Assembly (NCBI GenBank): GCA_017549665.1
Contig: JAFYUD010000077.1
Location: 1 to 11,306 of the forward strand
Length of the DNA: 11,306 nucleotides
DNA from: Clostridia bacterium
Lineage (GTDB): Bacteria; Bacillota_A; Clostridia; Oscillospirales; Acutalibacteraceae
Reading direction: 5' to 3'
Positions 1 to 6,793 of the stretch are shown here, piece after piece. Below the pieces are notes generated by a model. It was given only the letters and a program-made list of their open reading frames with translations. It made no database searches and was not told where the DNA came from. Numbering within the stretch: the stretch's first letter is position 1; each line of letters starts with the position of its first letter. The position numbers were made by a program, and so were the translations under genes.

Positions 1-632
1 CCGTCATTTTCAAACTGAGTGAAAACAAGGTTCCATACCTCGATAAATCTGTCACAGTCACAGCCTACCTTACAGTCAGGACTGCCGCAGCCCTTTGAGG
101 GACCTCTGTCGAAGTAAATTTCAGAACAGGGGCCGCAGGGACCTGCGCCGTGCTCCCAGAAATTGTCTTCCTTACCGAAACGGACCATGTGAGAGGGATC
201 AACACCTACTTCTTTAGTCCAGATGTCGAAAGCTTCATCGTCTTCAAGATAAACGCTCACATAAAGAAGCTCTTCGGGAATTTCAAGAACCTTTGTGAAG
301 AACTCCCAAGCCCATGCTGTTGCTTCGTGCTTGAAGTAATCACCGAATGAGAAGTTGCCGAGCATTTCAAAATATGTGCCGTGACGTGCAGTTTTACCTA
401 CATTTTCGATATCGGGAGTACGGATACATTTCTGACATGTTGTAACTCTCTTGCGGGGAGGTGTAACCTCACCTGTGAAGTATTTTTTCATGGGTGTCAT
501 ACCTGCATTGATAAGCAGAATACTCTTGTCACCCTGAGGAACAAGTGAGAAGCTGGGAAGTCTCAGATGATCCTTTGACTCAAAAAAAGCCAGATATTTT
601 TCTCTTAATTCGTTAAGACCTGTCCACTGCAT
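1..632 (-). CDS. alaS: Alanyl-tRNA synthetase, N-terminal part (3' end outside window)
   Basis: Cytoplasmic class II aminoacyl-tRNA synthetase that attaches alanine to tRNA-Ala. About 210 N-terminal residues are visible, beginning [17 protein letters not shown], the standard AlaRS opening. The class II catalytic core is clear: [19 protein letters not shown] followed by [19 protein letters not shown] (motif 2 region), then [21 protein letters not shown] and the Cys-rich [17 protein letters not shown] insertion, then [15 protein letters not shown] at the window edge. The frame is unbroken. The ATG (630-632) has GGAGGTT (641-647) 8 nt upstream. The rest of the aminoacylation, editing and C-Ala domains lies outside the window. 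It is expressed from its own promoter through a T-box leader, so it should respond to uncharged tRNA-Ala. Identification is very secure. Confidence 0.97.
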   Translation of the reverse strand, partial: MQWTGLNELREKYLAFFESKDHLRLPSFSLVPQGDKSILLINAGMTPMKKYFTGEVTPPRKRVTTCQKCIRTPDIENVGKTARHGTYFEMLGNFSFGDYFKHEATAWAWEFFTKVLEIPEELLYVSVYLEDDEAFDIWTKEVGVDPSHMVRFGKEDNFWEHGAGPCGPCSEIYFDRGPSKGCGSPDCKVGCDCDRFIEVWNLVFTQFEND

Positions 633-660
633 GGAAATCAAACCTCCAAAATAATATACA

Positions 661-694
661 AAAAAATAAAAAATGCCCTATGAACAAATCAGGG
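661..694 (-). terminator. T-box conditional terminator
   Basis: CCCT (691-694 on the complement) can pair with AGGG (676-679) in the RNA, followed by a run of U interrupted once (661-674). This hairpin uses the same CCCUG that closes the antiterminator, so the two structures exclude each other as expected for a T-box switch. The stem is short, with four strong pairs plus a possible extension. Confidence 0.75.
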
Positions 695-871
695 TGAGAT
701 AAATCCCACGGTACCACCTGAATTGTGCATAACGCACCACTCGAATCTGTTTAACGCACAGCATACGGACTGCTCATCGCAGTCATACTCCGAGCCGGCA
801 CATCAATCTTTTATTACAGCCTCACACCAACCGGCTGCTCTCTGAAAACTACGGACTGAATTCTGCTCATC
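661..871 (-). promoter_or_regulatory. T-box riboswitch leader of alaS
   Basis: Untranslated leader that should sense uncharged tRNA-Ala and control alaS by antitermination. On the minus strand it has the distal stem I element AGAGAGC..GGTTGGTG (complement at 825-840), a stem III-like hairpin GACTGC-GATGA-GCAGTC (768-784), and the diagnostic T-box sequence CAGGTGGTACCGTG (707-720). The UGGU of the bulge matches the ACCA end expected for tRNA-Ala. The antiterminator is explicit: CAGG and GTG of the T-box pair with CCTG (690-693) and CAC (694-696) around the 7-nt UGGUACC bulge. I could not place the GCN specifier codon with confidence, so tRNA-Ala specificity rests on the downstream gene. Confidence 0.93.
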
Positions 872-896
872 ACAGTATATAAATATTAACGAATAT

Positions 897-925
897 ATTA
901 TATACTATTAAATCTCAATAGTCAA
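897..925 (-). promoter_or_regulatory. Vegetative (sigma-A) promoter of alaS
   Basis: On the minus strand, TTGACT (920-925), a 17-nt spacer and TATAAT (897-902) make an almost perfect sigma-A promoter. Transcription would start near 890, just before the T-box leader. Confidence 0.9.
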
Positions 926-949
926 GAAGAAAATATTATCAGATTATAT

Positions 950-982
950 AAAAAAACCGACAGAGTTGATTCTCTGTCGGTT
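950..982 (-). terminator. Intrinsic terminator after the lipoprotein genes
   Basis: On the minus strand, an 11-bp perfect stem AACCGACAGAG / CTCTGTCGGTT (972-982 and 955-965) with a 6-nt loop runs into TTTTTTT (950-956). It lies 6 nt past the stop codon of the 160-residue lipoprotein gene. It should end that transcript, plus any read-through from the transporter operon, before the alaS promoter. Confidence 0.95.
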
Positions 983-988
983 ATGCTT

Positions 989-1471
989 TTATTCAGCTGT
1001 TTCGAATGTGATTGTGTAATCACCCATGTTGTTTTTGATTGATTCTGTAAGTGAATCTGTCATGAATTTTTTCATTTCGGCAACAGAGTCAAATTCAAAG
1101 CCTGCATTAGCTGTTGAGTAATCACCGGTAACCATTGCTGATGTAGTTTTCCATGTGATTGTCATTGTCTTTGCGCTTTCGTCAACTTCACTTGTGATGC
1201 TGAAATTGATACCTGTCCAGCCTGTAAAGCCTGCTGCGATTCTTTCGGGTGTTACTGTGCCGCCGGAGCAGTAGAATTCATTTGTCATTGTTTCTGCTTC
1301 AACCACAGCAAGAAGCTTGCCTGAGATTGTTTCAAGTGTTGTTGTTTCGGGAATTGTAGCTTCTGCAGCTGTTTCAGCTTCTGTTGTAGCTTCTTCGACT
1401 GTTTTTTCTGCACATGCAGCAAATGAGAAAATCATGATAACTGCAAGTAAAATAAGAGCAATTTTTTTCAT
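989..1471 (-). CDS. Small secreted lipoprotein, function unknown
   Basis: A 160-residue protein I cannot assign to a named family. Residues 1-19 form a type II signal peptide (MKKIALILLAVIMIFSFAA) ending at Cys20 in the lipobox FAAC, so it should be a membrane-anchored lipoprotein on the cell surface. Residues 22-50 are a Thr/Glu/Ala-rich linker. Residues 50-160 look like one small domain of alternating beta segments, including a TMTITWK strand, with a C-terminal helix and the strand DYTITFETAE. The ATG has AAGGAGA 10 nt upstream. It has its own extended -10 promoter and ends at the strong terminator at 950-982. It sits just downstream of another lipoprotein gene, but no shared function can be read from the sequence. 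Confidence 0.85.
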   Translation of the reverse strand: MKKIALILLAVIMIFSFAACAEKTVEEATTEAETAAEATIPETTTLETISGKLLAVVEAETMTNEFYCSGGTVTPERIAAGFTGWTGINFSITSEVDESAKTMTITWKTTSAMVTGDYSTANAGFEFDSVAEMKKFMTDSLTESIKNNMGDYTITFETAE

Positions 1472-1503
1472 TATAAATGAATCTCCTTTGGTAAGTTTGG
1501 TTT

Positions 1504-1532
1504 ATTATAGCATATCCTTATCTGAAAATAAA
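1504..1532 (-). promoter_or_regulatory. Extended -10 promoter of the small lipoprotein gene
   Basis: On the minus strand, TGC-TATAAT (TATAAT at 1504-1509, TG at 1511-1512) is an extended -10 element. The best -35 is a weak TTTATT at 1527-1532, 17 nt upstream. No terminator separates it from the preceding lipoprotein gene, so it probably adds to read-through transcription. Confidence 0.7.
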
Positions 1533-1541
1533 GAATTTTTT

Positions 1542-3137
1542 TTATTTATTTGAAAATACATCCGCTCTGATGGGATCGATTTTACAGATGAATGTACAGC
1601 TTGTTTCCATATAATCAGGTGCTGATGTAAAAATGGAGTAGTCAAGCTTGAGCCATGCTGCAGCCTTATAAACGATATCCTCTGCGTCACCTGAAAGGTT
1701 TGAAACGTCGATATTTGCTATAAGCTCGCCGTTTTCGGAAATAGCAGTATCAAGAGCACCGGTAAGACGGTCAAATTCTGTTGATGTTGAAAGACCTGTA
1801 AGAATATCGAGTATTTCTTCGTTTTCATTCATAAACTCTGTAAGCTCGTTGAGAGTCTGCATCGTTTCGGGAAGTCTCTCCATTGACGCTGCTACCTCAG
1901 GATCCTCAAGTGCTGTTGACAGGCCTTCGATGATGGGCATAACTTCATCAAGTCCTTCAGCCATTGATGCAAGAGAGCCTAAAACTGCCTGGAATGAAGA
2001 AATGTTCGAAAGCAGATTCATAGCTTTGTCCATGTCTTCCATGTTGATTGAGTTCATGTAATTCATAAGGATTTCAATGTTTTCAGGAGTCAGATGCTCA
2101 TTCATTACAGTGAGCATTTTTTTGTTTTCACTGTAAACCTTGAGACCTCTTTTCATGATATCCATCATTTCCATGACCTTTTCACTGTCAGACATGAATG
2201 CCATGAGCTTTCCTTCGGGATCCATCTGCTCAAGAAGTGTGCCGAGATTGTTTGCTTCATTAAGGATATTCTGTACATCACCGAGAGTTTCGGGCATTTC
2301 AACCTCAAGATCAAGTGATGAAATGGGTGCAATCATGAAGTATGCATCATTCATTGCAAAATCAGTTACCTGAGCGCTGATTGTGAAAGAGTCTGAGAAG
2401 GAGAAATCCTCGAAGCCTGTGATATTGACGTTGTCAATACCGAGACTCTTGTTGACACCGGGAGTGCCTGTGAGTGCAACGATTTCGTAGGTGCCGGCAC
2501 CGATTGTCATACCGTTTGTAACTTCAATCTGAGAGAAGTGTGTGTAGTCAAGCATCATTCCGCCTGCTACAACGAAGGGGGCGTACATAACACATTTTTC
2601 GCCGTTTACGTCAACTTCGTAAGCAATTTTGTTTGTGAGGCTGATTTCCATTCTGAAAGCACCGCTTTTGCCGGGAAGGTCTTCAGCGGAGATTTCGTTG
2701 CCGTCAAGGTAATACCTGATGTTTATGTCAACAGGCAGTTCCTGGTCAGTTTTGCCTTCGTAATAAACATCGGATGTTGCCATGTGCCATACAAGTGAGC
2801 CGTCAGCAGATGTTGTAGCTGCGTGACCTCTTGTTACCGTGAAATCCTTGAGTGTTGTGCTGTCAGTGTCTTTATCTTTACTTCTGTCAGCGTGGAGCCA
2901 GTCAGATACAGTCACACTTCTGGGAGTACCGTCAGTGCTGAGGTTGACATATACAGTTTCAGTTTTCTTGACAGCTTCTGTTGTGTCAGTGTAGTTTTCT
3001 GCAAGAATGCTTTCTGCCTCAGACATTGTTGTGTCTTCCTGAGTTGTTACATTCTGAGAGCTGCATGAAGTCAGAAAAAGCATTGTAAGTGCAATCATCA
3101 GTGCGGCCAGTCTTTTTATTGTAAGTGATTTTTTCAT
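1542..3137 (-). CDS. Large coiled-coil lipoprotein coupled to the MMPL transporter
   Basis: A 531-residue envelope protein. A lipoprotein signal peptide ends at Cys25 (LFLTSC), followed by a Thr/Glu-rich linker to about residue 58. Residues 60-260 are beta-rich (ETVYVNLSTDGTPRSVTVSDWLH, then DINIRYYLDGNEIS), a pattern I recognise from clostridial YhgE/Pip-like proteins found beside MMPL transporters. Residues about 275-490 are helical and Met/Leu/Glu-rich, probably a long coiled coil. The C-terminus (YSIFTSAPDYMETSCTFICK) is also typical of that group. Its ATG overlaps the transporter stop codon (ATGA, 3134-3137), and GGAGG lies 7 nt upstream, so the two are translationally coupled. A role as an extracytoplasmic partner of the transporter is inference; the substrate is unknown. 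Confidence 0.82.
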   Translation of the reverse strand: MKKSLTIKRLAALMIALTMLFLTSCSSQNVTTQEDTTMSEAESILAENYTDTTEAVKKTETVYVNLSTDGTPRSVTVSDWLHADRSKDKDTDSTTLKDFTVTRGHAATTSADGSLVWHMATSDVYYEGKTDQELPVDINIRYYLDGNEISAEDLPGKSGAFRMEISLTNKIAYEVDVNGEKCVMYAPFVVAGGMMLDYTHFSQIEVTNGMTIGAGTYEIVALTGTPGVNKSLGIDNVNITGFEDFSFSDSFTISAQVTDFAMNDAYFMIAPISSLDLEVEMPETLGDVQNILNEANNLGTLLEQMDPEGKLMAFMSDSEKVMEMMDIMKRGLKVYSENKKMLTVMNEHLTPENIEILMNYMNSINMEDMDKAMNLLSNISSFQAVLGSLASMAEGLDEVMPIIEGLSTALEDPEVAASMERLPETMQTLNELTEFMNENEEILDILTGLSTSTEFDRLTGALDTAISENGELIANIDVSNLSGDAEDIVYKAAAWLKLDYSIFTSAPDYMETSCTFICKIDPIRADVFSNK

Positions 3138-5527
3138 GATTTATCCTCCGTTGATGAGTTGTCTGCGGGGTTGTTTTCGGAAACGGATGCAGATGTTTTT
3201 GCAATTTTTATTGTTCTCGGAGCCTTTGTATGGTGACTTATTTCCGGATTCGGCTTATCTGTTTTTGCGACCTTTGTTGCTGCCTTTGTTTCTGTTGTAT
3301 CAGGTTTAACCATTACTTCAGGTTTAGCTGTTGCTTCAGGCTTTTTTTCTGTCTCCGGCTGTGTTGTCTGTGCAGGTCTTTCAGTTGTTGCTGTTGCGCA
3401 GATACGTGCGATTTCAGCCTGATTTCTTTCGCTGTCACTGTCTTCAGGCTTCGGAGCCTTAGGCAGCTTGCGCCAGCCTGCAGATGTTTTGTTTATAAAG
3501 CCTTCGCAGACTACAAGCACGGGGGTAAGGAAGAGCATGATTACAAGTCCGCTGATAAGTGAGCCTCTTGCAAGAGTTGTACACATTGACTTGATAAGGT
3601 CGATATCACATACGATGCCGACGCCGAGTGTGGCGACAAAGAAGATAAGAGCAGACTGGAAAATCGATCTGTGTGACTGATTTGCAGCAATTCTCATGGC
3701 TTCCTTCTTGTCCTTGCCCTTGCGGATTTCTTCACGGAAACGTGTTGTAAGCAGGATTGCGTAGTCAACTGTCGCACCAAGCTGAACACAGCTTATGATT
3801 GTAGGGGTGATAAAGCAGATTACCTCTCCTGAGAAATAGGAGATTGCAATATTTATCCAGATAGCAAGCTCGATAGAGAGAACAAGGATAAACGGTACGG
3901 ATATTGATTTGAAAATGATTGCGATAAGAATGAAAATCGCAGCCATTGAAATTATACTTGTGGTGATGAAGTCCTCGTCAGTAACATTGATAAGGTCTTT
4001 ATACATGGGACCTTCACCGGTAAGCATAGCCTCGCTGTCGTATGATTTTATAATTGCATTGATTTCTTCAATCTGAGCATTACATTCGTTTGTAGCAGGA
4101 GCATATACGGATGTTATCATAAGCAGCTGATGCTCATCTGAGCGTAGCATTGATGTGACGGAAGAGGGGAGAATTTCGGCAGAAATTGAAGTGCCGAGCA
4201 TTGCCTGCATACTGATTACACCTGAAATACCCTCCACATTCTGAAGCTTTTCTGTCATTGCAAGATTCTGTGTGTCGGAAAGTGTATTTTTTGTAATTAC
4301 GAAATGCTGGCTTGCCATGTTGAAGTCTTCTTTGAGTACATTCATTGCGGCAATTGAATCCATTGATTCGGGCATTGCGTCCATGATGTTGTAATATTTC
4401 TGAACGTTTGACTGTCCGTAATATGCGGGTACAAGAATTATTACAAAGATAATTGCAATAAACTTTCTTAATTTGATTGTGACCTTATTAAGACCGTTGA
4501 AGGGAGGAATAAGGCTCTTGTGACGTGTTTTGTGAATAAGCTTTTCACTCAGAAGCAGTATAGCGGGAAGCACGATTACAACGGTAAGAATTCCGAACAA
4601 TACGCCCTTTGCCATAACGAGACCGATGTCAAGACCGAGCGTGAGTCTCATGAAACAAAGTGCAAGGAAGCCGAAAACAGTTGTAAGAGATGAACCTGTA
4701 AGTGAAGCAAATGTTCCGGTAATTGCCTTTGCCATTGCAGCTTCACGTGTTCTGTACTTGGGCTTTTCTTCAGCATATCTGTCCATAAGGAATACAGAGT
4801 AGTCCATTGTTACGGCAAGCTGAAGCACAGCTGCAACCGATTGTGTGATAAAGGATATCTCACCGAAAATAAAGTTTGTACCCATGTTGTAGAGAATTGA
4901 TATTCCCAGGGCAACGAGAAGAATAATCGGTGATACAAATGATTCCATTGTAAGTGCAAGTGCAACAAGAACAAGTGCAACAGCAACTGCAACATAAATA
5001 AGTATTTCACTTTCAAGCATCTGCTTCATGTCCTGAGTCATGGCAGACATACCGCTTATAAGACACTGACGGTTTGTGATTTCTTTCATGCTCTCGATTG
5101 CCTTGAGAGTTGCGTTGTCACCGGCAGAGGTTTTGAACTGGACTATCATCAGTGTGCTGTCATCATTGAAAAGCATTGACGTAACTCCGTCGGGAAGCAT
5201 TGACAGCGGTATAGGTGATTCAGACATAGCGCCTATCCACAGCACCGTGTTGACTGCGTCAATTTCCTTGAATTTATCTTCAAGCTCATACATTTCATTC
5301 CACGATAATCCGTCCATGACGACAATTGCCATGGAGGCTTCATGAAATTCATCATCAAGAATATTGATGCCCTTTACCGAATCAAGTTCTTCGGGCAGAT
5401 AGGAAAGAATATCGTAGTTTACAGGGGTAAAAATCATTCCTAAAAATGAGGGTATCAGAAGCAGCAGTGCCACCAGTATGACAATTTTAGGACGTTTAGT
5501 GATCCGGTCTGCAAGTCGGTTGATCAC
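3134..5527 (-). CDS. MMPL/RND-family membrane transporter
   Basis: A 797-residue inner-membrane transporter with two MMPL-type repeats. TM1 is at about 13-33, followed by an extracytoplasmic domain (35-170) and a five-helix bundle (172-330). The pattern then repeats: TM7 at about 355-370, a second external domain (375-515) and a bundle from 520 to 675. Each bundle carries the Asp-Tyr pair of the MMPL proton relay: TMDYSVFLMDRY (D242-Y243) and TVDYAILLTTRF (D588-Y589). Known family members export lipids, glycolipids or peptides using the proton gradient; the substrate here cannot be told. The start is GTG (5525-5527) with AAGGAG 8 nt upstream. Residues 685-797 form an unusual Pro/Thr/Lys/Ala-rich cytoplasmic tail. 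It overlaps the downstream lipoprotein gene by 4 nt. Confidence 0.93.
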   Translation of the reverse strand: MINRLADRITKRPKIVILVALLLLIPSFLGMIFTPVNYDILSYLPEELDSVKGINILDDEFHEASMAIVVMDGLSWNEMYELEDKFKEIDAVNTVLWIGAMSESPIPLSMLPDGVTSMLFNDDSTLMIVQFKTSAGDNATLKAIESMKEITNRQCLISGMSAMTQDMKQMLESEILIYVAVAVALVLVALALTMESFVSPIILLVALGISILYNMGTNFIFGEISFITQSVAAVLQLAVTMDYSVFLMDRYAEEKPKYRTREAAMAKAITGTFASLTGSSLTTVFGFLALCFMRLTLGLDIGLVMAKGVLFGILTVVIVLPAILLLSEKLIHKTRHKSLIPPFNGLNKVTIKLRKFIAIIFVIILVPAYYGQSNVQKYYNIMDAMPESMDSIAAMNVLKEDFNMASQHFVITKNTLSDTQNLAMTEKLQNVEGISGVISMQAMLGTSISAEILPSSVTSMLRSDEHQLLMITSVYAPATNECNAQIEEINAIIKSYDSEAMLTGEGPMYKDLINVTDEDFITTSIISMAAIFILIAIIFKSISVPFILVLSIELAIWINIAISYFSGEVICFITPTIISCVQLGATVDYAILLTTRFREEIRKGKDKKEAMRIAANQSHRSIFQSALIFFVATLGVGIVCDIDLIKSMCTTLARGSLISGLVIMLFLTPVLVVCEGFINKTSAGWRKLPKAPKPEDSDSERNQAEIARICATATTERPAQTTQPETEKKPEATAKPEVMVKPDTTETKAATKVAKTDKPNPEISHHTKAPRTIKIAKTSASVSENNPADNSSTEDKS

Positions 5528-5644
5528 TTAAATCACTCCTTATATATAAAAATAATAATACACAATAAATCAATTATATATTTTACTCTTAAAAATGAAC
5601 TCAATATTAACAATCGACATTTTTTTGCAGATTGTAAAGTAAAA

Positions 5645-5662
5645 AACAGAAAAATTTCTGTT
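5645..5662. repeat. 18-bp palindrome in the divergent regulatory region
   Basis: Perfect 8-bp arms AACAGAAA / TTTCTGTT flank a 2-bp centre. No gene ends here, so it is more likely an operator for the divergent transporter operon or the phage-like operon than a terminator. A second, looser inverted repeat (ACAATC at 5610-5615, GATTGT at 5630-5635) lies nearby. No convincing sigma-A promoter for the transporter gene could be fixed in this AT-rich stretch; a TATAAT at 5575-5580 on the minus strand is the best -10 candidate but lacks a good -35. Confidence 0.5.
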
Positions 5663-5708
5663 AGTGTCCCATTAGAAGGACTCAATGACTCAAATTTACA
5701 ATTTACTA

Positions 5709-5736
5709 TTAACAAACGCACAAATGTTCTTATAAT
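5709..5736 (+). promoter_or_regulatory. Promoter of the phage-like operon
   Basis: TTAACA (5709-5714), a 16-nt spacer and a perfect TATAAT (5731-5736) form a good sigma-A promoter reading into the cassette. Transcription would start near 5743, giving an untranslated leader of about 90 nt before the first ATG at 5833. Two LexA-like boxes overlap its spacer and its start region. Confidence 0.8.
5717..5730 (+). promoter_or_regulatory. Putative LexA (SOS) box 1
   Basis: CGCACAAATGTTCT agrees with the Bacillus-type SOS box CGAACRNRYGTTYC at 12 of 14 positions. It fills the spacer of the operon promoter, where bound LexA would block RNA polymerase. The match was made by eye against the published consensus. 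Confidence 0.6.
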
Positions 5737-5747
5737 AAAATGTGGTA

Positions 5748-5761
5748 AGAACAAATGTTTG
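5748..5761 (+). promoter_or_regulatory. Putative LexA (SOS) box 2
   Basis: AGAACAAATGTTTG agrees with CGAACRNRYGTTYC at 12 of 14 positions, including the full GAAC-N4-GTTY core. It lies just past the expected transcription start. Its centre is 31 bp from that of box 1, about three helical turns, and both share the core ACAAATGTT. Confidence 0.65.
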
Positions 5762-5775
5762 TTAAATGCATGCAG

Positions 5776-5810
5776 AAGCACAATAACGGCTTTCCTGTGT
5801 TTCTGTGCTT
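5776..5810 (+). promoter_or_regulatory. Leader hairpin upstream of the first cassette gene
   Basis: AAGCACA (5776-5782) can pair with TGTGCTT (5804-5810) across a 21-nt loop. It ends 7 nt before the AAGGAG ribosome site at 5818-5823. It could influence translation of the regulator gene, but the stem is short and its role is speculative. Confidence 0.35.
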
Positions 5811-5832
5811 AAATCGGAAGGAGTGTTGACTG

Positions 5833-6231
5833 ATGAATACTGTAGCTTACGGAGATATCAGGTTGCCTGACAAATCTGCGGATGATTACAGACATATTGA
5901 TTGTGAATGTGCATCCTGCCTGTATGAGGCAGGAAAGCTTGCTGTTGATGATGCTCTTGCGGCAGTTATACGTAATGAGCTGACTCAGACAGAGCAGACT
6001 GCGGTCAGACTGTATTGGTTTGAACGCAAAAAAATGTCTCAGATTGCATTGATTACGGGAGTGAGTGACGATGCTGTGAGAAAAACACTTAAACGTGCTG
6101 AGAAAAAGATATACCAATGCCTGAAATACGTGATTCTGTATGATGAGCTTATCGGAAGTCAGGACAAGCTGCCCGAGGATTTCAGATTCAGAATCATCAG
6201 CTGCATTGACGGAAAGGAGCTTATATCATGA
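5833..6231 (+). CDS. Sigma-70 region 4 / ArpU-like transcriptional regulator
   Basis: A 132-residue cytoplasmic protein. Residues 49-96 resemble the region 4 DNA-binding domain of sigma factors and of phage late-gene activators of the ArpU type: ELTQTEQTAVRLYWFERKKM, then the helix-turn-helix MSQIALITGVSDDAVRKTLKRAEKKIY (68-94). There is no region 2, so it is unlikely to be a complete sigma factor. The N-terminal part has a compact cluster, H21-x2-C24-x-C26-x2-C29, that could bind metal. The ATG has AAGGAG 9 nt upstream and is the first of the operon. Its stop overlaps the next start as ATGA (6228-6231). In phages such proteins switch on late genes; control of this operon is inferred from position. 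Confidence 0.7.
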   Translation: MNTVAYGDIRLPDKSADDYRHIDCECASCLYEAGKLAVDDALAAVIRNELTQTEQTAVRLYWFERKKMSQIALITGVSDDAVRKTLKRAEKKIYQCLKYVILYDELIGSQDKLPEDFRFRIISCIDGKELIS

Positions 6232-6470
6232 GTAAATCACTTTTTGAACTTGCTGCGGAATATGACGAATCAATTGCCGCAATGCTCGGATGTGTACAGA
6301 AAATAAAGAAAGAGAAAAGACAGGCTTATCTGGACGGGGATACTGACCGTTTCAGACTGCTTTCTTCAAAGCTTTACACAGTTTATGAGGAAATCCGTGA
6401 TATGAAATTCATTGCGGAAACACTCAGACATTATTATGATGACAGTACATCAGAGGAGGTGTGTGCATGA
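6228..6470 (+). CDS. Small helical protein, function unknown
   Basis: An 80-residue, charged, almost entirely helical protein that I do not recognise. Residues 5-34 (LFELAAEYDESIAAMLGCVQ then KIKKEKRQAYLDG) and 40-70 look like two antiparallel helices joined by the GDTD turn at 37-40, giving a helical hairpin or dimeric coiled coil. It has no membrane segment or signal peptide. It overlaps the regulator gene at its start (ATGA) and the next gene at its end (ATGA, 6467-6470), so all three are translationally coupled. A partner or antagonist of the regulator is one possibility from position; a small structural or chaperone protein is another. Confidence 0.75.
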   Translation: MSKSLFELAAEYDESIAAMLGCVQKIKKEKRQAYLDGDTDRFRLLSSKLYTVYEEIRDMKFIAETLRHYYDDSTSEEVCA

Positions 6471-6793
6471 TACTCAACAGACTTGTGACTACGGAAGGAA
6501 ATAATCTGTGCTTCCGTATCAATCACACGGTAAACGGAAAACCCTATGAGCTTTCTCAGGGTGAAAGATATTACATTGCCATTGCAGCTGAAAATGACCC
6601 TGATAATTTAATTTCAATTTACAGCGCCCCATTTGCCGATATAGAGGTTGTTCATCAGTTTTCTGAGGGCAGATATGTTTTTGAAATCAGTGTAGGTGAT
6701 GATTCTTTCAGACAGGTTATCATGCCAGCTCTTGATGATAAGAACAAGCCTCTTACACAGCTGATTGTATTAAGGAGGATAAGCAATGATTGA
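6467..6793 (+). CDS. BppU-N-like beta protein, phage baseplate type
   Basis: A 108-residue beta-rich protein. The segment NHTVNGKPYELSQGERYYIAIA (about 18-39) resembles the N-terminal domain of Firmicutes phage baseplate proteins (BppU-N type), where 'GEPYELQEGD' before a strand is common. The rest alternates short strands and turns through YVFEISVGDDSF to the C-terminus. I chose the ATG at 6467 rather than GTG at 6461, because AGGAGG (6454-6459) lies 7 nt before the ATG but only 1 nt before the GTG; this also gives the usual ATGA overlap. Its stop overlaps the next gene by 8 nt. In phages this domain docks receptor-binding proteins to the tail tip. The assignment is by pattern recognition only. 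Confidence 0.65.
   Translation: MILNRLVTTEGNNLCFRINHTVNGKPYELSQGERYYIAIAAENDPDNLISIYSAPFADIEVVHQFSEGRYVFEISVGDDSFRQVIMPALDDKNKPLTQLIVLRRISND

Noticed and set aside
3230..3562. A cysteine-rich plus-strand reading frame
   Set aside because: It is the complement of the Pro/Thr/Lys/Ala-rich tail of the transporter; the cysteine richness follows from base composition, and it has no ribosome site.
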